Position numbers and translations under genes: made by a program. The notes below the pieces were generated by a model. It was not told the origin of the DNA, ran no database searches, and was given only the letters and a program-made list of their open reading frames with translations. DNA of 37,892 bases, from assembly GCF_927904885.1 (NCBI RefSeq), contig NZ_CAKMNW010000073.1, positions 1-37,892 of the forward strand, in the 5' to 3' direction. Shown here in pieces: positions 33,964-37,892 of this stretch. The stretch is from Candidatus Nitrotoga sp. M5. Lineage in GTDB: Bacteria; Pseudomonadota; Gammaproteobacteria; Burkholderiales; Gallionellaceae. The number at the start of each line of letters is the position of its first letter. Within the stretch, counting starts at the first letter, position 1.

Positions 33964-34689
33964 TTAGAACATAAGCTTGGCGCCGAAAACGGCATACCAG
34001 ATATCGGCACTTTCACCCTCTGCTTCGACGTAATTTGCTGTCTGTCCGAACTTACGTTCATAGACGACGCCAACATAAGGTGAGAGAATTCTATCCCAGA
34101 CGTCATAGCTGAGCCTTAGACCCGCCTCTAAGCTGTTAATACCGGAGCCGACACCAATTTCCCGATCACTCGAAAAGGCCGCATCAATATTCGCGGAAGG
34201 GGTCAGGGTCAGATAGTTGGTGAGAAGTATCTCGTACTCGATATCGAGATCGGCAGAGAGCTTTCCTTTTTCACTCAGGAACAAATGCGTATCGACCTCT
34301 ATCCACTGTGGAGCAAGACCACTCAAGCCAACGGCAGCATACCAACGATCCGGTCCTTCAGGGCTCGTATATCGGATGCCCCCTTTAATGTCCCAAAAAT
34401 CCGATATGGGTGTTTGCAAGGCAAGCTGGTTGGAAAGGGATTCAAAGCGATTAACATTCAAATCCAGCTCTCCGCTGCCTTCCCAACGCAATTTCAGCTC
34501 ATCAGTGCCGATGAAAGCATCACCGTCAAAAGCGAAAAGCTCTTCACCTCCTTCTCCATAACGGTATTCAAACTCTTCCATCTGGACGCCATAATAGATA
34601 TTCGACGTCTCCGCGGCATGACCGATAACAGGTGCCAAAACAGGAAAGGCGAGGGCCGTTGCGAGGAGCAATTTTTTCAATTCAATCAT
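33964..34689 (-). CDS. copB: Copper resistance protein CopB (outer membrane)
   Basis: This is an outer-membrane beta-barrel protein of the cop system, 241 residues, with a signal peptide (LLLATALAFPVLAPVIGHA). CopB features are YYGVQMEEFEYRYGEGGEELFAFDGDAFIGTDELKLRWEGSGE, RYTSPEGPDRWYAAVGLSGLAPQWIEVDTHLFLSEKGKLSADLDIEYE, and the end LSPYVGVVYERKFGQTANY through FGAKLMF with a terminal Phe. The usual Met/His-rich N-terminal region of CopB is absent, so it is a short form. Its start overlaps the copA stop by 4 bp. Confidence 0.92.
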   Translation of the reverse strand: MIELKKLLLATALAFPVLAPVIGHAAETSNIYYGVQMEEFEYRYGEGGEELFAFDGDAFIGTDELKLRWEGSGELDLNVNRFESLSNQLALQTPISDFWDIKGGIRYTSPEGPDRWYAAVGLSGLAPQWIEVDTHLFLSEKGKLSADLDIEYEILLTNYLTLTPSANIDAAFSSDREIGVGSGINSLEAGLRLSYDVWDRILSPYVGVVYERKFGQTANYVEAEGESADIWYAVFGAKLMF

Positions 34690-36443
34690 TGCAGGACTCC
34701 TTTTTCGTCCAGATCGAGATTTGCGGATTTAGGGCCGCCTTCAACGACAATCTTACGGAACATTCCGGCATCCATATGGAAAGACAGGTGACAATGGAAC
34801 GCCCACTGACCAGGCGCATCAACCTCGGTTTCGGAATAAACGGTTGTTCCGGGCGCGACGCTGATTGTGTGCTTTGCCGGATCCCATTTACCGGCGCCGA
34901 CATCCAAAATGCTCCACATGCCGTGTAGATGCATGGGGTGGGTCATCATGGTTTCGTTGATAAACTTGAACCGGACACGCTCTCCATACTGAAGAACGAC
35001 GGGATCAGCGTCTTCATATTTCACACCGTTGATTGACCAGATATAACGCTCCATATTTCCGGTCAGGCGCAGCTCGATTTCCCGCGTGGCCTCCCGATCC
35101 TCATATAGGGGTTTCTGTGCCTTCAGATCCGCATAGGAAAGGAACTTGCCACCATTTGCGGCTGTGGGAACAAGACCGCTGCCATTTGCATAGAAGCTAT
35201 CCTTCTCCTGCTCCATCCCCATCATGCTCGAATGATCCATGCCTTTCATGTTTGAGTGATCCATTTCCTTCATATTGGAGTGGTCCATGCTCTTCATTTT
35301 GGAATGGTCCATATCTTTCATCGACGAATGATCCATCCCTTTCATACTTGAATGATCCATTCCTTCCATATTGCCGTGGTCCATCCCCATATCTGCCATG
35401 GTGAGCAGCGGCGCCTTTGTCATTTCCGGAATTTCCGCAACCATGCCTTCGCGCGGCGCAAGAGTTGCCCGTGCGTAAGCCGTTCTGCCCATGCTCGCCC
35501 CGAAAATCGTATAGGCCTTATCGTCCATGGGCCGAACGATAACGTCATAGGTTTCGGCAACACCCAAACGAAGTTCGTCGACTGTAACGGGCTGTACATT
35601 GTTTCCGTCAGCAGCAACCACTGTCATCTTCAATCCCGGTATGCGGACATCAAAATATGTCATGGCGGAGGAATTGATGAGACGCAGGCGGATGCGTTCT
35701 TTTGGCTCGAACAACCCGGTCCAGTTCTGCTCGGGCCCTTTGCCATTGATAAGCGGTGTGAAGCCCTGCACATCCTCAATGTCCGTCTTCATCATCCGCA
35801 TGTCGCCCCACGCCATCCTGTCATCGACAGTTGCTTTCAGGCCGTTCTTGCTGACATCCGCAAAGAAATCCCCGAGAGTCTGTTGCTGGCGATTGTAATA
35901 ATCCGCGGACATTTTCAGGTTTCGCAATATTCGGCTGCCGGAATGAGGGTGCGCATCGGTGAACTGAACCACATAGTCCTTGTCGAAACGATACGGGTCG
36001 CGTTTTTCAGGTTCGATCACAATTGCGCCGTAGGCTCCGTCGGGCTCCTGAAAACCGGAATGGCTATGGAACCAGTAGGTTCCGGATTGGATAATCGGAA
36101 ACTTATAGGTGAAGGTCTCGCCCGGCTCGATTCCGGGGAAGCTGATTTTCGGCACCCCATCCATCTGGAAGGGGAGGATAAGACCGTGCCAATGAATTGA
36201 CGTCGATTCATCGAGATTATTCGTCACATTGATCGTGACATCTTCGCCTTCCTGAAACCGGAGTACGGGTCCAGGGGATTTTCCGTTGTACCCAATCCCT
36301 TCCTTTTGGAAATCGCCTGTATCAATGATTACCTTGTCAACCGTCAGGTCGTAGGTTTTGGCAAGACTGAGGCCAGGCAGAAGAATAACTCCTGCGGCCA
36401 TTGCAAGACCAAAGCTAGCCTTTTGCATGAATGAAATTCTCAT
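34686..36443 (-). CDS. copA: Multicopper oxidase CopA (copper resistance) with Met/His repeats
   Basis: This periplasmic oxidase, thought to convert Cu(I) to Cu(II) and bind copper, has 585 residues. The signal peptide ends near SLA28; no twin-arginine is seen, unlike many CopA proteins, so the export route is uncertain. Copper sites are HWHG (84-87), WFHSHSG (124-130), HPMHLHGMW (502-510) and HCHLSFHMDAGM (550-561), the last with the T1 Cys-like cluster ligands Cys551 and Met561. Seven eight-residue units of MDHSxMKx type occupy 354-409. It lies between copI (62 bp upstream) and copB. Confidence 0.95.
   Translation of the reverse strand: MRISFMQKASFGLAMAAGVILLPGLSLAKTYDLTVDKVIIDTGDFQKEGIGYNGKSPGPVLRFQEGEDVTINVTNNLDESTSIHWHGLILPFQMDGVPKISFPGIEPGETFTYKFPIIQSGTYWFHSHSGFQEPDGAYGAIVIEPEKRDPYRFDKDYVVQFTDAHPHSGSRILRNLKMSADYYNRQQQTLGDFFADVSKNGLKATVDDRMAWGDMRMMKTDIEDVQGFTPLINGKGPEQNWTGLFEPKERIRLRLINSSAMTYFDVRIPGLKMTVVAADGNNVQPVTVDELRLGVAETYDVIVRPMDDKAYTIFGASMGRTAYARATLAPREGMVAEIPEMTKAPLLTMADMGMDHGNMEGMDHSSMKGMDHSSMKDMDHSKMKSMDHSNMKEMDHSNMKGMDHSSMMGMEQEKDSFYANGSGLVPTAANGGKFLSYADLKAQKPLYEDREATREIELRLTGNMERYIWSINGVKYEDADPVVLQYGERVRFKFINETMMTHPMHLHGMWSILDVGAGKWDPAKHTISVAPGTTVYSETEVDAPGQWAFHCHLSFHMDAGMFRKIVVEGGPKSANLDLDEKGVLQ
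35217..35384 (-). repeat. 24-bp tandem repeats encoding the CopA MDHSxMKx array
   Basis: Seven in-frame units of 24 bp code for MDHGNMEG, MDHSSMKG, MDHSSMKD, MDHSKMKS, MDHSNMKE, MDHSNMKG and MDHSSMMG. Methionine and histidine in each unit can bind copper. The third-position changes between units show the array is not freshly copied. Confidence 0.9.
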
Positions 36444-36505
36444 CCTGCTGTTCCTTTCTTTTTTGGAAAGTTGAATGCGCAGCCTCTATGGGCTGCGCAA
36501 AGCAT

Positions 36506-37063
36506 TTACTCAAAGTGAACTTCACCCATCATGCCGGAGGCATAATGACCGGGAACATTGCAGGCGAATTCCAGCTCGGCATCATCCGAAAATTTCCAGA
36601 TAACCTCTGCGGTTTCCTTCGGCTCCAGCAACACGCTATTCGGGTCGTTATGTTCCATGGTTTTGCCATTTCCCATATCCATCTTCATCATATCCCGGTT
36701 GATCTTGTCGGCTTCCAACACGCCATGCTCCATCATCATCATCATTTCTTCCTGATGTGCGGCATGCATGGCGACTGTCCCGATATTGAATTCATGAACG
36801 AATTCCCCGGCATTGATGATCTTGAATTGAACCGTTTCCCCTTTCTTGATGGAAATCTCTTCCGGTTCGTAAAAATTATCTCCCATCTTGATCTCGATGG
36901 TTCTGGTGACGTCTGCAGCGTTACCAGGGATACCAATTCCCGATTTCCCGCCGTGACCGCCATCGTGGCTGCCGGCTGCCCAAGCAAGAGCGGAACTCAG
37001 GGCAACAACAGCTGTGAGGGTTACACCGGCAACGCCGGACAAAAATGTACGCTTAATCTTCAT
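36506..37063 (-). CDS. copI: Cupredoxin-family periplasmic copper protein (CopI-like)
   Basis: The product has 185 residues with a signal peptide (about 1-30, FLSGVAGVTLTAVVALSSALAWA). The cupredoxin domain shows NFYEPEEISIKKGETVQFKIINAGEFVHEFNIG with the first His ligand, and EFACNVPGHYASGMMGEVHFE with the Cys, His and Met ligands of a type-1 site. Between them is a Met/His-rich insert (HAAHQEEMMMMMEHG and MMKMDMGNGKTMEHND) suited to copper binding. The protein resembles CopI, a cupredoxin needed for copper tolerance in some proteobacteria. It is upstream of copA in the same direction. Confidence 0.87.
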   Translation of the reverse strand: MKIKRTFLSGVAGVTLTAVVALSSALAWAAGSHDGGHGGKSGIGIPGNAADVTRTIEIKMGDNFYEPEEISIKKGETVQFKIINAGEFVHEFNIGTVAMHAAHQEEMMMMMEHGVLEADKINRDMMKMDMGNGKTMEHNDPNSVLLEPKETAEVIWKFSDDAELEFACNVPGHYASGMMGEVHFE

Positions 37064-37218
37064 TATATAAGTTCCTATTCTAGTCTCCGCTTATGCGCTG
37101 AACGCAATGCCATTAGGCAAGGAGACAAGTTCAAATTTCAGAATTTAGATTTTGGAAAGGCGCGCGAGCACAACGACAGTAAACATTGCGGTCTTGGAAA
37201 AACGCCTAGGAAGAGGAA

Positions 37219-37569
37219 CTAGATCTTTGGGGGGCGGTCAAGTGGCGTGAGGTGGTGGGATGTCACCTGCATAGACCACATGTCAAATGGAGTTTTCGTC
37301 CCAAATGCTGTTGTCGTGACAGTAAAATGCAGAGGCATGGCAATCGCACAAGAAGCAACACCGCATTTTTCTATATGAGAACCCTGCGTTTGTTTATGAC
37401 TTGAGGTCAGATGATCGTCAATGGCTGTGTCAAAATGCGATTGACCTGCTGTATCAGCATGGTGAGCAGACGCTGGCATACCGGAAAAAACACCAAACGC
37501 AAATGCGACGGCCACTATGAAACGCAGCCCTCGTACGCGCCAGTCTAAATTTCCGTTATTATAATTCAA
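37219..37569 (-). CDS. Small His-rich secreted protein of the copper cluster, unknown function
   Basis: The product has 116 residues with an N-terminal hydrophobic segment (LRFIVAVAFAFGVFSGMPASA), probably a signal peptide. Histidines follow (HHADTAGQSHFD, HLTSSHKQTQGSH), then a Cys pair CGVASC, and the end reads LDRPPK. Short proteins with a Cys/His body and an RPP tail are common as first genes of cop operons, so I infer a copper-linked role, but I do not recognise a named family. It is the first gene of the leftward copper series, 155 bp before copI. Confidence 0.7.
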   Translation of the reverse strand: MNYNNGNLDWRVRGLRFIVAVAFAFGVFSGMPASAHHADTAGQSHFDTAIDDHLTSSHKQTQGSHIEKCGVASCAIAMPLHFTVTTTAFGTKTPFDMWSMQVTSHHLTPLDRPPKI

Positions 37570-37892
37570 TGCTCACTCTCTAAGCCACTATCATTCATGT
37601 CAATATATGAACGCAAATTGACGGGAACAAGTCTAAAAAAATATCTCACTATAAAGTTACATTCCAATTAAATACGTTTGGCTATTCCGAACAACCGTCG
37701 ATATCATCTTAGGGTTAATAATTTCATACGAACAAAAATATTATGGCATTGGATACGAAAACTCAACGATTTCGCCAAAGGTGTTCGAATGAATGATCGG
37801 TTGGCGAAACGTCAAAGCAGAATTTAGCCCGAGGCAGTAACATGAAATCTGAGATCGACTTGTAATATAGTCATTTATTGCGACACTACCCG
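37570..37892. other. Gene-free stretch upstream of the copper genes
   Basis: This AT-rich 323 bp at the window edge shows no convincing gene. It should hold the promoter of the leftward copper series. A GTCAAT (37599-37604) and ATTGAC (37617-37622) pair forms an inverted repeat with a 12-bp gap and could be a regulator site. I could not find a convincing -35/-10 pair. Confidence 0.4.

Noticed and set aside
35217..35384. 24-bp tandem units as a CRISPR or non-coding repeat
   Set aside because: They are contiguous, in frame, and code for the Met/His array of CopA.

Overview
The window looks like an accessory (plasmid or island) segment of a Gram-negative bacterium, most likely an alphaproteobacterium. 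Pointers to this are the IS6-, IS110- and IS3-type elements, the serine-recombinase tail, the DUF3141 and DUF5676 genes, the TRAP transporter and the CopA/CopB copper set. The assignment rests on gene content only. No RNA gene, rRNA or CRISPR array was seen.

Layout. (1) 1-3479 is mobile-element debris: an IS110-family transposase cut by an IS6-family element (860-1690, transposase broken by a stop codon), the 3' remnant of a serine recombinase followed by a scattered array of CCCTGTTA motifs, and a second, intact IS6-family element (2649-3479). (2) 3600-20674 is an aromatic-acid catabolic cluster bounded by a 20-bp inverted repeat (19/20 identical) that starts just past the last gene on each side. 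(3) 20968-23527 holds an IS3-family element with a stop codon in orfB, a truncated unknown gene, and a third IS6-family element in the same orientation as the first two. (4) 23528-37569 is a copper/heavy-metal region: a truncated beta-propeller gene, a YHS-DUF5676-DUF3141-P-type ATPase-SHOCT operon, an OmpR/EnvZ-type two-component system, a second DUF5676 gene, an APC permease, a PCu(A)C-like protein, and copB-copA-copI with a small His-rich secreted protein. 37570-37892 holds no gene that I can see.

How the catabolic genes fit together. The leftward operon reads dctP-dctQ-oxygenase alpha-oxygenase beta-dctM-thiolase-fold protein-DUF35 protein-CoA ligase-2-hydroxypentadienoate hydratase-acetaldehyde dehydrogenase-4-hydroxy-2-oxovalerate aldolase. 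The rightward operon reads meta-cleavage hydrolase-lipocalin-like protein-ferredoxin reductase-Rieske ferredoxin-(decayed mhpF/mhpE relic)-extradiol dioxygenase-IclR regulator. The order alpha, beta, thiolase, DUF35, CoA ligase is that of the ibuprofen genes ipfABDEF of Sphingomonas Ibu-2, here with dctM inserted. No cis-dihydrodiol dehydrogenase is present. That fits ipf chemistry: the acid is made into a CoA ester, the ring is dioxygenated at the ipso and ortho carbons, and a retro-aldol cleavage by the thiolase/DUF35 pair removes the acyl-CoA side chain and restores a catechol. The catechol is then meta-cleaved and carried to pyruvate and acetyl-CoA (or propionyl-CoA). The TRAP system would import the aryl-alkanoic acid. 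The actual substrate cannot be read from the sequence.

Regulation. The rightward operon has a good sigma70-type promoter (TTGACA-17-TATTTT) overlapped by a perfect 7-bp-arm palindrome, a candidate IclR site. In the metal region, two promoters share a GTAAC-N5-GTAAC direct repeat plus a downstream block at the same distance, a candidate binding site for the local OmpR-type regulator.
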